The notes beneath the pieces were generated by a model. It did no database searches. It saw only the letters and a list, made by a program, of their open reading frames with translations, and was not told the DNA's origin. DNA of 64,000 bases from Candidatus Gastranaerophilales bacterium (GTDB taxonomy: Bacteria > Cyanobacteriota > Vampirovibrionia > Gastranaerophilales > Gastranaerophilaceae): NCBI GenBank assembly GCA_944324305.1, contig CALUVV010000003.1, positions 62,001 to 126,000 on the forward strand, read 5' to 3'. The position numbers were made by a program, and so were the translations under genes. This document shows, in pieces, positions 9,435 to 19,658 of this stretch; the first letter of the stretch is position 1; every line of letters begins with the position of its first letter.

Positions 9435-11153
9435 ATGATAGAAAAAGTTAATTTAACCAGTGTAAATAAAAATAATACCCCGCAAGGGAACAGTATTGCA
9501 AAAAATACTGCAAATCCGTCATTCAAAGGCGGGTTGGCTGATGGTGCAATATGGCTTGTTCAGCAGTGCGAAAAACAGCCTATGGTAAATGTTTCTGTTT
9601 TAGACCTGTCAACAGCCATTGTTCCGCGTACAATTATTGAAACTAAAGAATCTAACGGGTATGCAGGATTTGAAGCTTTCAGGCGCGAATCTTCGGGGCT
9701 GATTGTTAACTGTATAATCCCGAGTTTTATTGTTATGGGAATTGCTTCTTTATTACAGCGTCCTTTAATGGGTTCTGATTTTAAAAAGGCTAATTTGATT
9801 AATACCTGGGCTAATGAAGATGCTATCAATAAAATAGAAAAATATTACAATAAAGCTTCGGGTGCTGACGGAAAAGAAAAAATATATAATACATTCAGAG
9901 ATCAGCTCGGAGATCTTATCGGTATAGACGGAAAAGAAACTAAAGATTTTGCAGATATTTTAAAAATCCCCAGAGGTTCCGACGGTAAATTTATCGGTAA
10001 AATCGGAAACGAAAAAATTCACAATGCGGTCACTGAATTTGTAAATCTTACCCAATCAGATAAATATAATTCCAAAGCGTTTAAAAAAGCTTACAAAGAT
10101 ATTGTTAGTGAAACATTAATTGCCGAAAATATTAAATTCAAAGGTGATAAAGGATTTTTCTCCAATAACCTGGAATCTCTCTGCGAAGATACCGTTAAAA
10201 TGCTTAGAGGAGTTGTTAAAGAAAATATTACCGAAACAGACAAACTCGCGAAATTCTTTAATAAATCCAAAAAACTTGTTAACTGGAAAAGTATCGGCGG
10301 CCTTGGCGTTATTATTCCGCTTGCTTTGTCAATGCAGTCAATAAACAGATGGATTACATACAAACAGTCCGGCAGAAAAGGCGCTCCGATTTATAAGGAT
10401 TTCGGAAAAGATTCAGAACATAAAGAATTATCCCCTAAAGATAAAAAAGAACTGCTTGCTCAAAAATTTATCTCTATCGGTTCTATGATAGGTGTATGCG
10501 GGCTTTCAATGTTTATGGACAGACCTGTCTGGAAAAATATATTCCAGTTTAAAGGAATTTTCCCGACTATGGATCAGGCCAGAATAATTTCTACTGCTAC
10601 TTTTGCAAGCAGAATGGGTGTTTCCGAAGATAAAAACGAATTAAGAGAAGCAACAGTACGTGATATTGCAACATTCTCAAGTTTTTATTTTCTGGGTGAC
10701 TACGTAGCTAAAGGTATTGCTACATTTTTAGAACATAAAAATAAGGACAAAGGTGTTCATCTGATTAACAGATTAAAAGAGGCTCCGGGCAAAGATGCAA
10801 ATGTATTTAAAAAATTCTGGCACTGGGCTAAACATACTTCACTTAAATCTTCAGATGAATTAAAAACAATTGAAGATAAACGCCTGAGAACAATATGCCA
10901 AATAGGCAACATAGCATTCTCACTGTTATCTTTAGGCGTATTTATACCGATTTACACAAGGTCGAAAACAAATAAAAAGCATGCAGAAGAACTTGCGAAA
11001 TTAAATGCAGAAAAAAATACGAATTCTGCCTCAAACGCGGCGGCAGCGTCAGCCTCGGGCTCGACAGATGCCGCGGGAATATCGTCGCCGGACGAATTCT
11101 CGAAAGCCTTAATCAAGGACAACACAGCGTTTAAGTCATTTTTTAATTCGTAA
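9435..11153 (+). CDS. Conserved hypothetical membrane protein (first of a tandem pair)
   Basis: A 572-residue protein I cannot assign a function. The N-terminus is polar and Asn-rich with the short block NPSFKG near residue 30. Then come PRTIIETKESNGYAGFEAFRRESSG and at least four hydrophobic segments (around NCIIPSFIVMGIASLL, GGLGVIIPLALSMQ, FISIGSMIGVCGLSMF and ALFSLLSLGVFIPIYT-like sequence near residue 500). It ends in an Ala/Ser-rich tail. The block FPTMDQARIISTATFASRM..ELREATVRDI recurs in the next gene, so the two are paralogues in one transcription unit (14-bp gap with SD AAGGAG). No signal peptide is evident. Confidence 0.8.
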   Translation: MIEKVNLTSVNKNNTPQGNSIAKNTANPSFKGGLADGAIWLVQQCEKQPMVNVSVLDLSTAIVPRTIIETKESNGYAGFEAFRRESSGLIVNCIIPSFIVMGIASLLQRPLMGSDFKKANLINTWANEDAINKIEKYYNKASGADGKEKIYNTFRDQLGDLIGIDGKETKDFADILKIPRGSDGKFIGKIGNEKIHNAVTEFVNLTQSDKYNSKAFKKAYKDIVSETLIAENIKFKGDKGFFSNNLESLCEDTVKMLRGVVKENITETDKLAKFFNKSKKLVNWKSIGGLGVIIPLALSMQSINRWITYKQSGRKGAPIYKDFGKDSEHKELSPKDKKELLAQKFISIGSMIGVCGLSMFMDRPVWKNIFQFKGIFPTMDQARIISTATFASRMGVSEDKNELREATVRDIATFSSFYFLGDYVAKGIATFLEHKNKDKGVHLINRLKEAPGKDANVFKKFWHWAKHTSLKSSDELKTIEDKRLRTICQIGNIAFSLLSLGVFIPIYTRSKTNKKHAEELAKLNAEKNTNSASNAAAASASGSTDAAGISSPDEFSKALIKDNTAFKSFFNS

Positions 11154-11167
11154 GGAGAAAATAAGAT

Positions 11168-12826
11168 ATGAATATTCAACCGATAATACCCCAAATAAAA
11201 CAAAATTTAGAAAACAAAAACAATAACGTAAAATTTACAGGTGCATTTGATGCCGTAACAATGGGTTTGCGATTTTTAGATACAAATCAGGCCTGGGGCG
11301 CAAATGCGGTTGACCTTGCTTCAATGGTAATCCCGAGAACTACCGTTGATTTAATTAACAGAGGACCTGCAGCAGGTATGGAAACAGGACGCAGAGAAGC
11401 TTCCGGTACAATAAACCATTCTCTCGTAGGCGTATACGGAACCGTTGCAGGCTTGGCTCTTGCTTCTGCTTTAAACAGTAAGTACGGAATAAAAGCTCAT
11501 AAATTGTTCGTTGATGATGAAACTCTTGATATATTAGGAAAAGCTTGGGATAAACAAGTTAAAAGCGGCAATGCTGCTCCTTTGAATGATTATTTAAAAG
11601 ATGTATTTAAAGGTGCGGAAACCAGAGTTGGAGATGATTGGATTAGAATTCCTGATGATAAACTTAATTCTGTTGTAGAAAAATTTTCAGAAGTTTTGAA
11701 TTCAAAAGATGCTCCTGTTACTATATCTAAAGATTTGAAAGCATATGCTCAGTCTGTTATTACACATGCTACCGGTTCTGAAAATACATTCAGACTTGCC
11801 GAAAATCAAAAAACAACTTCTGTATCAAACCTGTTAGACAGTATTTATAGTGTATCCAGAATATTTGTAAATAATAATAAAAATGTAGCTGACGCATTTG
11901 CTTCTGATTTAAAAAATAATAAATTTATTGCTGATTTAAAACATATGAACCTTAGACGTTCACTGCTTGGTTTAGGTATCGCATCTGCTGTTGGCATGTC
12001 AATTCAGCCTTTAAATATTTATTTGACAAAGAAGAAAACAGGCAGTGACGGTTTTGTCGGTGTTGAAGGCAGGCAGAAAGATAATTCTGCAGGATTTAAA
12101 GCTATGAAAGCTGCAGCAGCAGCTATTTTCGGAGGCGGTATCCTCGCAACTATCGGAATGAGCGACGGTTTTTCCGGACTGTTAAAGAAAATTCAGTTCA
12201 GAGGACTTGTTCCTACTTTAGATCAATTTAAATTTATTTACGGCGTAACAATTATGTCAAGATTTTTGGTTGCACGTGATAAAGACGAACTCAGAGAATC
12301 TGTTGTTAAAGATGTTCTCGGTTTCTTTAACTGGCTTGTACTAGGTAACTTCGTTGCTAAAATGACCGCAAATGCAATGGATCAGAACCTTTTAAATTAT
12401 AGTGAGAAAGAACACGGCAAAGGTTTCTTTAATAAAATTATAAAAGCTCCTCTTGTATCACGCGATGAAGTCTTACATAGAGGCTTGCATGCAGCAGGTA
12501 TTGATTCTGTTGAAAACGGTAAAGCATTACCGTTTAAGCAGTTGTTGAAAAAATTATCATCAAAGCAGGTCAGTGAAGCAATAAGAAAAGAAACAAAAGG
12601 CAAATTGCGTGCATTAAGCATTGCTCAGGTTGCAGGTTATTTATATTCAGGTCTTATTCTCGGTGTCGGAATTCCTAAACTGAATATTTACATGACTAAT
12701 AAATCCGAAGAGAAAAGAAAAGCCCGCCTGGCTGCTGAAAAAGCAAAACAGCAACCTGATGCAAACGAGCAGTATCAGGCAATGATGAAGCCTGATAACT
12801 TAGCATTTTTGAGCAGTCAAATGTAG
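11168..12826 (+). CDS. Conserved hypothetical membrane protein (second of a tandem pair)
   Basis: A 552-residue paralogue of the preceding gene. Shared features in the same order: a polar N-terminus with NVKFTG, the block MVIPRTTVDLINRGPAAG, RREASG, a central hydrophobic stretch ending GMSIQPLNIYLTKKKTG, the block VPTLDQFKFIYGVTIMSRF..ELRESVVKDV, and a last hydrophobic segment before a Lys/Glu-rich tail. SD AAGGAG lies ten bases before the ATG. It ends six bases from the convergent pilin-like gene, with no clear terminator. Function unknown; the pairing suggests a hetero-oligomer, which is inference. Confidence 0.8.
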   Translation: MNIQPIIPQIKQNLENKNNNVKFTGAFDAVTMGLRFLDTNQAWGANAVDLASMVIPRTTVDLINRGPAAGMETGRREASGTINHSLVGVYGTVAGLALASALNSKYGIKAHKLFVDDETLDILGKAWDKQVKSGNAAPLNDYLKDVFKGAETRVGDDWIRIPDDKLNSVVEKFSEVLNSKDAPVTISKDLKAYAQSVITHATGSENTFRLAENQKTTSVSNLLDSIYSVSRIFVNNNKNVADAFASDLKNNKFIADLKHMNLRRSLLGLGIASAVGMSIQPLNIYLTKKKTGSDGFVGVEGRQKDNSAGFKAMKAAAAAIFGGGILATIGMSDGFSGLLKKIQFRGLVPTLDQFKFIYGVTIMSRFLVARDKDELRESVVKDVLGFFNWLVLGNFVAKMTANAMDQNLLNYSEKEHGKGFFNKIIKAPLVSRDEVLHRGLHAAGIDSVENGKALPFKQLLKKLSSKQVSEAIRKETKGKLRALSIAQVAGYLYSGLILGVGIPKLNIYMTNKSEEKRKARLAAEKAKQQPDANEQYQAMMKPDNLAFLSSQM

Positions 12827-12831
12827 AATAT

Positions 12832-13517
12832 TTACAGGCGTCTGGGATAATCTTTAGGAAATTCCCATTGATTTTCCTGTAGAAGCATAGTACATGATTG
12901 GCCGCTGCTTTTGCAATTGTTACGTATTTCTTCCCGTGTAGGATATGGAGTTCCTGTTGTTACACAGTAATACGGTCTTACTTGGTTACTGTCAACATTA
13001 CAGGTCCCGCTTTTCCTGCATAAAATAAACGCAAAAATATCTCTGCCAAGCTCATTAGGTTTTTTTTCTCCGTTAATGTCATAATAAATATCATAGCAAA
13101 CACCTATTTTAATACTCATTTGAGAGCCGTCAACAAACCTCAGTGTTGCCATATTCAGGCCGAGAAGCTCGCGTTTTTCTATTTCAAAACTTTTTATATA
13201 AGGTTTGATGTACGTATTTAAAAATTCAAATGCAGCATCTGAATTATTCATTTCACCAATTGTCCAATCTTCTCTCATTCCAAAATCATTTTCAGCACTA
13301 ATAAGAGCTTGATTAATTACTGAAACAAACTTTTTTATTCTGGCACTGGCTTCTTGTTTTTTTGTATTTGCAACAAGAGCGGGCATAGTTAAAGATGCTA
13401 CAACTCCAATAACTCCTAAGGTAATAAGAACTTCAGCGAGAGTAAACCCCTTAAATCCCTTGCGTTTAGCTATTTTTTCGGGGGGGGGGCAATTTCTAAA
13501 GCTTTTATATCAATCAT
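12832..13517 (-). CDS. Type IV pilin-like protein, out of frame at a C10 (G10 on +) tract
   Basis: SD AAGGAGG and ATG 13517 open a 15-codon ORF (MIDIKALEIAPPPKK, stop 13470-13472). The pilin body needs 8 or 11 C to be in frame; with 11 the product is 228 residues. The body has KGFKG then FTLAEVLITLG, a canonical G/F prepilin peptidase site with Glu+5, then a helix and a Cys-containing domain. The block YDINGEKKPNELGRDIF is shared with the other pilin-like proteins. It lies convergent to the tandem membrane-protein genes and just downstream of the atp operon, but has its own promoter. Pilus or secretion role inferred. Confidence 0.75.
13480..13489 (+). repeat. C-G10-C tract, copy 3
   Basis: Ten G on the + strand, read as ten C in the minus-strand gene, starting 28 nt after the A of its ATG (13517). 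Followed on + by CAATTTCTAAAGCT. Confidence 0.95.
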
Positions 13518-13537
13518 TTTGCCTCCTTTTCATGTCT

Positions 13538-13566
13538 ATTATTTAATATTGCAGCTATTTTGTCAA
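13538..13566 (-). promoter_or_regulatory. Promoter of the pilin-like gene at 12832-13517
   Basis: On the minus strand: TTGACA (13566-13561), 17-bp spacer, AATAAT (13543-13538). The same -35/-10 pair and spacing precede the pilin-like genes at 57736 and 61023. Confidence 0.8.
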
Positions 13567-13568
13567 GT

Positions 13569-14501
13569 CTAACCGAGTTGTGCATTTGCTCCTGATACAA
13601 CTTCGATAATTTCCTGAGTAATGGCAAACTGTCTTGTTTTATTGTACTCTACAGACAATTCATTAATCATTTTTTCGGCATTACTTGTTGCGGCAGACAT
13701 TGCCGTCATTCTGCTTGCAAGTTCGCTTGCTTGCGCTTCAAGTAAAGACTGATACAGAATATTTGTCATATACATCGGAACAATTTTTTGTAATATATTA
13801 TGCATATCAGGCATAAATTCCATAAGAGGTTCCAAGATGTTATCATGAAGCCTTTCATAGTCATCATTAACCCCTTTTAGCGGTAATATTGTCCAATTTT
13901 CGACAAAGTAGCTCATCATATTTTTAAATCTGGTTGTAATAACTTCTATTTTATCAATTTTATGAGTAACAAAGTAATCAGCAATATCTTCAATAATAAG
14001 CTTTGCACCTTCTGCTGAAGGATTATTGGCAACACCTAAATACGTTTTTGCTATTTCACAGTTAAGTTCTTTGCATTTCCGTTTTAGAGTAGAAATCCCC
14101 TTTTGTCCGACCACAAAAAGAATGGTTTCTATGCCCTGCTCTTTGTAATCTTTAATTGTCTGGAGCGTTTTTCTTACAACGTTTGCGTTATAAGCACCCG
14201 CAAGCCCCTTGTTGGAAGTAATTACCAGAAGCCCTACGGTTTTGGTATCTCTTACCTGCAAAAGTTCAGGGTAATTATCTATAGGGGACTTTATTTTTAG
14301 ACTTTGCGCACTGTAAGTCCCGACTGACATTAACAGCTTCTTAAACATTGCGGTTAATTCATTCGTAAACGGACGTGACATTTTAACGGTATTCTCGGCC
14401 TTTTTTACTTTTGCCGCAGCAACCATTTTCATTGCACGCGTAATTTTTTGTGTGCTCTTAACGCTTTGTATTCTGTTTTTTATATCTTTAAGGTTAGCCA
14501 T
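13569..14501 (-). CDS. atpG: ATP synthase F1 subunit gamma
   Basis: A 310-residue central-stalk subunit. It begins MANLKDIKNRIQSVKSTQKITRAMKMVAAAKVKKA, the diagnostic N-terminal helix, and ends with the matching C-terminal helix (NELSVEYNKTRQFAITQEIIEVVSGA). It couples rotation of the c-ring to catalysis at the alpha/beta interfaces. It is the last gene of the operon, 14 bp after atpA. No atpD or atpC follows; these must lie elsewhere, as in cyanobacteria. Confidence 0.97.
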   Translation of the reverse strand: MANLKDIKNRIQSVKSTQKITRAMKMVAAAKVKKAENTVKMSRPFTNELTAMFKKLLMSVGTYSAQSLKIKSPIDNYPELLQVRDTKTVGLLVITSNKGLAGAYNANVVRKTLQTIKDYKEQGIETILFVVGQKGISTLKRKCKELNCEIAKTYLGVANNPSAEGAKLIIEDIADYFVTHKIDKIEVITTRFKNMMSYFVENWTILPLKGVNDDYERLHDNILEPLMEFMPDMHNILQKIVPMYMTNILYQSLLEAQASELASRMTAMSAATSNAEKMINELSVEYNKTRQFAITQEIIEVVSGANAQLG

Positions 14502-14515
14502 CTTTTACACCTTTA

Positions 14516-16592
<2,077 letters not shown>

Positions 16593-16596
16593 AAGG

Positions 16597-17100
16597 TTAT
16601 ACCCTGTCTATGTTATCGATGCTTTCGTCAATAAACTTGTTGTGCAGTTCCGGATTGTTGGCGAGTGTGTTTTTGATGTGTTGCTTAGCAAGTTCTATTG
16701 ATGCTTTTAAAGTTTTTTCGGTTATTTTTGCGGACAAAGTTTTTTCTTCCGCATTAATAACTCTTGAAATATTTTTTTCTATTAATTTAACCTGTTCATC
16801 GGTATTTGCAGATATTTGTCCGGCAATCCCTTCCCCTCTCAGAGAAGCTTCGTCAAGTCTTTGCTTAATTTCTTCTTCGATATTTTCTATTGATTTTTGC
16901 GCATCGTAAAGTTTGTTTTTTGCATTTTCACGTTCCGCTTTTGCGTTGTTAATCGTGTTTATGATATCCTGCTTTATTTTTTCAACAAGAGCGGACACAT
17001 TTAACTTTTTAAATAAGATTGCAAAAATCAATAATAATACTGCAAAGTTAAATGTATTTGATTTGACTATGATATTCCAAAAGTTTGCCAGTTCGTTCAT
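16597..17100 (-). CDS. atpF: ATP synthase F0 subunit b
   Basis: A 167-residue protein: one N-terminal membrane segment (FNFAVLLLIFAILFKKLNV), then a long charged coiled coil (KAERENAKNKLYDAQKS..EEEIKQRLDEA). It forms the peripheral stalk together with the b' subunit encoded just upstream, which ends one base before this gene starts. The presence of two different b-type subunits fits a cyanobacterial-type enzyme. Confidence 0.9.
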   Translation of the reverse strand: MNELANFWNIIVKSNTFNFAVLLLIFAILFKKLNVSALVEKIKQDIINTINNAKAERENAKNKLYDAQKSIENIEEEIKQRLDEASLRGEGIAGQISANTDEQVKLIEKNISRVINAEEKTLSAKITEKTLKASIELAKQHIKNTLANNPELHNKFIDESIDNIDRV

Positions 17101-17101
17101 A

Positions 17102-17569
17102 TTAATTCATTATCCTGTTTACAATTTCATTGTCGGTATTTTCAATTCTTGTTTCCATACCGAGTACTTTGGAAGATATGACTTCTGCCAGATCTTTAAC
17201 TCTTGATTTAAGCCCTTCCGTTGTTTCAAGTGCTTCATCATGCAGATGTGACTTGGCAGAAGCTATTTCTTCACGGGATTTTTGTTTTGCTTTTGCCGCA
17301 GCGGCTTTGGAATTCTCGTTCGCTTCATTAATTTTATCCGCAACAAGTTTTTTTGAATCGGCTGCTGATTTATTTAATCTGTTTTCTCTGTCTTTAAGAA
17401 TTGCGTCAGCTTTTGTGCTTGAGTTAAGCGCATCAGCTTTAGCGTCATCAATAAATTTCTGACGTTCAGCCATAACTTTTTCAAGCGGTTTGTAAAATAT
17501 TTTATTCATAATCAATGTAAATAAAATAAAACTTATTGCCGAAACTAAAAATGTAGCGTTAAATTCCAT
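17102..17569 (-). CDS. atpF': ATP synthase F0 subunit b'
   Basis: A 155-residue b-type stalk subunit: an N-terminal membrane helix (FLVSAISFILFTLIMNKIFYKPL) with the typical KPLEKVMAERQKFI that follows it, then an Ala/Lys/Glu-rich coiled coil. It precedes the second b gene, which is the cyanobacterial order c-b'-b-delta-alpha-gamma. Which of the two is b and which b' is assigned by position and by the YKPLxKVMxxR motif. Confidence 0.88.
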   Translation of the reverse strand: MEFNATFLVSAISFILFTLIMNKIFYKPLEKVMAERQKFIDDAKADALNSSTKADAILKDRENRLNKSAADSKKLVADKINEANENSKAAAAKAKQKSREEIASAKSHLHDEALETTEGLKSRVKDLAEVISSKVLGMETRIENTDNEIVNRIMN

Positions 17570-17582
17570 TATTTTTCTCCGA

Positions 17583-17822
17583 TTATTTGCCTAACAGCAT
17601 AAATGCGATAACGAATGCATACAATGCACAAGCTTCTGATAAAGCTGCACCCAGCAGGAAGAAACCGAATGCTTTCCCTGCAACTTCAGGCTGTCTTGAA
17701 ACCGCATCCATTAAACCTTTTGTTGCAAAACCGATACCAAGTCCTGCACCGACTGCACCGAAACCGATTGCAATACCTGCACCTAAGTGCGCCATTTGTG
17801 AAACTGTAGCTGTGTCTACCAT
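17583..17822 (-). CDS. atpE: ATP synthase F0 subunit c
   Basis: A 79-residue hairpin of two membrane helices joined by the polar loop RQPE (43-46). The ion-binding carboxylate is Glu63 in LSEACALYAF. The first helix has the Gly repeat GAGIAIGFGAVGAGLGIGF. The Gln in helix 1 and the Ser/Thr directly after the Glu that are typical of Na+ c-rings are absent (Ile30-Gly31 and Ala64 here), so a proton-type ring is more likely, although a Na+ pump is encoded nearby. Subunit c forms the rotor ring in the membrane. Confidence 0.95.
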   Translation of the reverse strand: MVDTATVSQMAHLGAGIAIGFGAVGAGLGIGFATKGLMDAVSRQPEVAGKAFGFFLLGAALSEACALYAFVIAFMLLGK

Positions 17823-17860
17823 TTTTTCTCTCCTTTATTTAATACTTTTTATCAAAGTAA

Positions 17861-18553
17861 CTAATGTTCTTCTTTGGTTGCCGAACCGATATAAGCTATG
17901 GTCAGCATCATAAATACAGTTGCCTGAATAAATGCAACAAGTATTTCGAATAACATAATCGGAAGCGGCAGAAAATATGCCAGTCCTCCTAATGCTATCG
18001 AAACGAGAATTTCTCCCGCAAAAATATTTGCAAAAAGTCGGATTGCAAGGCTTAAAGGTCTTGTGAACATTTCAAGAATTTCAACAAGAGCCATGACAAT
18101 TCCCGTAAAACTTAATTCATGTAAAAAGAATTTCGGACCCTTAGCACGAATTCCCATAAATACATAATATATTAATACAATAACCGCCATTGCAGCCGTT
18201 AAATTAATATCATTTGTAGGAGAGGCAAGTTCGCCGCCGTTTTTCAGGTGAATAATTCTTAAAGGAAGCTGCCCCATCAGATTTGCGGTTACGATAAATA
18301 AGAATAATGAAGCTACAAGCGGAACATGTTTTCTGTTCTCATTTTCAATCATAGTATCAAGAGTTCCGTAGAAAAACTTCATGATACTTTCTGATATTGC
18401 CTGAAGTCTTCCGGGTTCAAGCGATAAATGCCTTGTTGCAAGCAGCGCAAAAATTATTACAACCGCCATTGCAAACCACATTGTGAAAATGGTATCAAGG
18501 TTTAATGATACAGCATGACCCGCAATATTTAACGTGTAAATCCAATGTTCCAT
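17861..18553 (-). CDS. atpB: ATP synthase F0 subunit a
   Basis: A 230-residue polytopic membrane protein. It carries the essential Arg in PLSLAIRLFANIFAGEIL and the C-terminal ATVFMMLTIAYIGSA. It forms the ion half-channels against the c-ring. SD AAGGGAGAG precedes the ATG. It is the first gene of the operon; no atpI was seen between it and the divergent birA. Confidence 0.95.
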   Translation of the reverse strand: MEHWIYTLNIAGHAVSLNLDTIFTMWFAMAVVIIFALLATRHLSLEPGRLQAISESIMKFFYGTLDTMIENENRKHVPLVASLFLFIVTANLMGQLPLRIIHLKNGGELASPTNDINLTAAMAVIVLIYYVFMGIRAKGPKFFLHELSFTGIVMALVEILEMFTRPLSLAIRLFANIFAGEILVSIALGGLAYFLPLPIMLFEILVAFIQATVFMMLTIAYIGSATKEEH

Positions 18554-18663
18554 GTTTTAACTTCTCTCCCTTGTGAACTTATTTTAACTCCGTAAAAAAA
18601 AAATCGCAAATTTTTTTTGTTTGTTCTAATATAAGTATATAAATTTATATGTTAAGGGAGAAA

Positions 18664-19386
18664 ATGAATATCATATCACTTGGTGAGGTGAACTCTACCA
18701 ATTTATATGCCAAACAGAATTTGGAAGGTCTTGAAGATAAGACTGTAATTTCTGCTTCTGTTCAGACTTCGGGACGCGGACGCTTTAACAGAACATGGGT
18801 TGATCTGGGTGAGGGAAATCTTTTCATGACTATAGTTCTTAAGCCTTCCGATACTTTTAAAGATGTTTATGCTAATCTTACACAGTATTTATCTGTTATT
18901 TTGTGTAAGGTGATAAAAGAATACGGACTTGTGCCTTCTATTAAATGGCCTAATGATGTTCTTATCGGCGGAAAAAAAATATCGGGCATTCTTTCAGAAA
19001 CGGTCATGCAAGGAAATTCTTTTAAAGGACTTGTTCTTGGGATAGGAGTTAATCTTAACGCAAAGTCCGAAGACTTATCGCTTGTTAAAGATAAAGAAGT
19101 TACTGCTTTAAATATAGAACTCGGTCGGGATTATATAGATAAAAACTTGTTTATGGAAAGACTTTTGAATGAATTTTTTGCTCACTATGATGAATTTTTA
19201 AATAATGGTTTTTCTTATATAAGAGATGATTATATTAATGCATGTAATTTTTTAGGAAAAAACATTTCGGTACAGGTATTTAACGAGAAAAAATCAGGTA
19301 CTGCAGAATATGTAAATAATAACGGAGAGCTTGTTTTAAAACAAGATGACAGAGAGTTTGTATTAACAATGGGAGATATACTATGA
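18664..19386 (+). CDS. birA: Biotin--[acetyl-CoA-carboxylase] ligase, class I
   Basis: About 240 residues, with the catalytic and biotin-binding motifs SGRGRFNRTW, IKWPNDVLIGGKKISGIL and VLGIGVNLN. It makes biotinyl-AMP and transfers biotin to a lysine of carrier proteins. It lacks the N-terminal DNA-binding domain of E. coli BirA, so it should not be a repressor. AAGGGAG sits just before ATG 18664; the upstream ATG at 18649 has no ribosome site. Its stop overlaps the oadG start (ATGA), which links it to the biotin-dependent OadA two genes downstream. Confidence 0.92.
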   Translation: MNIISLGEVNSTNLYAKQNLEGLEDKTVISASVQTSGRGRFNRTWVDLGEGNLFMTIVLKPSDTFKDVYANLTQYLSVILCKVIKEYGLVPSIKWPNDVLIGGKKISGILSETVMQGNSFKGLVLGIGVNLNAKSEDLSLVKDKEVTALNIELGRDYIDKNLFMERLLNEFFAHYDEFLNNGFSYIRDDYINACNFLGKNISVQVFNEKKSGTAEYVNNNGELVLKQDDREFVLTMGDIL

Positions 19387-19622
19387 GTGAAAATTTAATG
19401 ATAGGCCTGGTGCTTATGGTTATTGGCATGGGATTTGTAATGCTGTTTTTATGCATTATGATTGCAGCCATGTTCGGAATGTCAGCTGTTGTTCGCTATT
19501 TGAACAAGATATTCCCTGAAAAAATAGAAGTCGTTGAGAAGAAAAAATCTGCATCCAAATCGGCAGCAAAAGATGATGAAGCTGTTGCCGTTGCACTTGC
19601 AGCTATTATGTCTAAGAGATAG
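19383..19622 (+). CDS. oadG: Na+-pumping decarboxylase gamma subunit (OadG family)
   Basis: A 79-residue protein: one N-terminal membrane helix (LVLMVIGMGFVMLFLCIMIAAMF) followed by a Lys- and Ala-rich cytosolic tail ending AVAVALAAIMSKR. This is the shape of OadG/MmdC-type subunits that anchor the carboxyltransferase subunit to the membrane beta subunit. It is translationally coupled to birA by a 4-bp overlap and precedes oadA and oadB. Confidence 0.82.
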   Translation: MSENLMIGLVLMVIGMGFVMLFLCIMIAAMFGMSAVVRYLNKIFPEKIEVVEKKKSASKSAAKDDEAVAVALAAIMSKR

Positions 19623-19658
19623 TAAGTTAATAATTTATAATTTAGGAAGGATAAAGTT

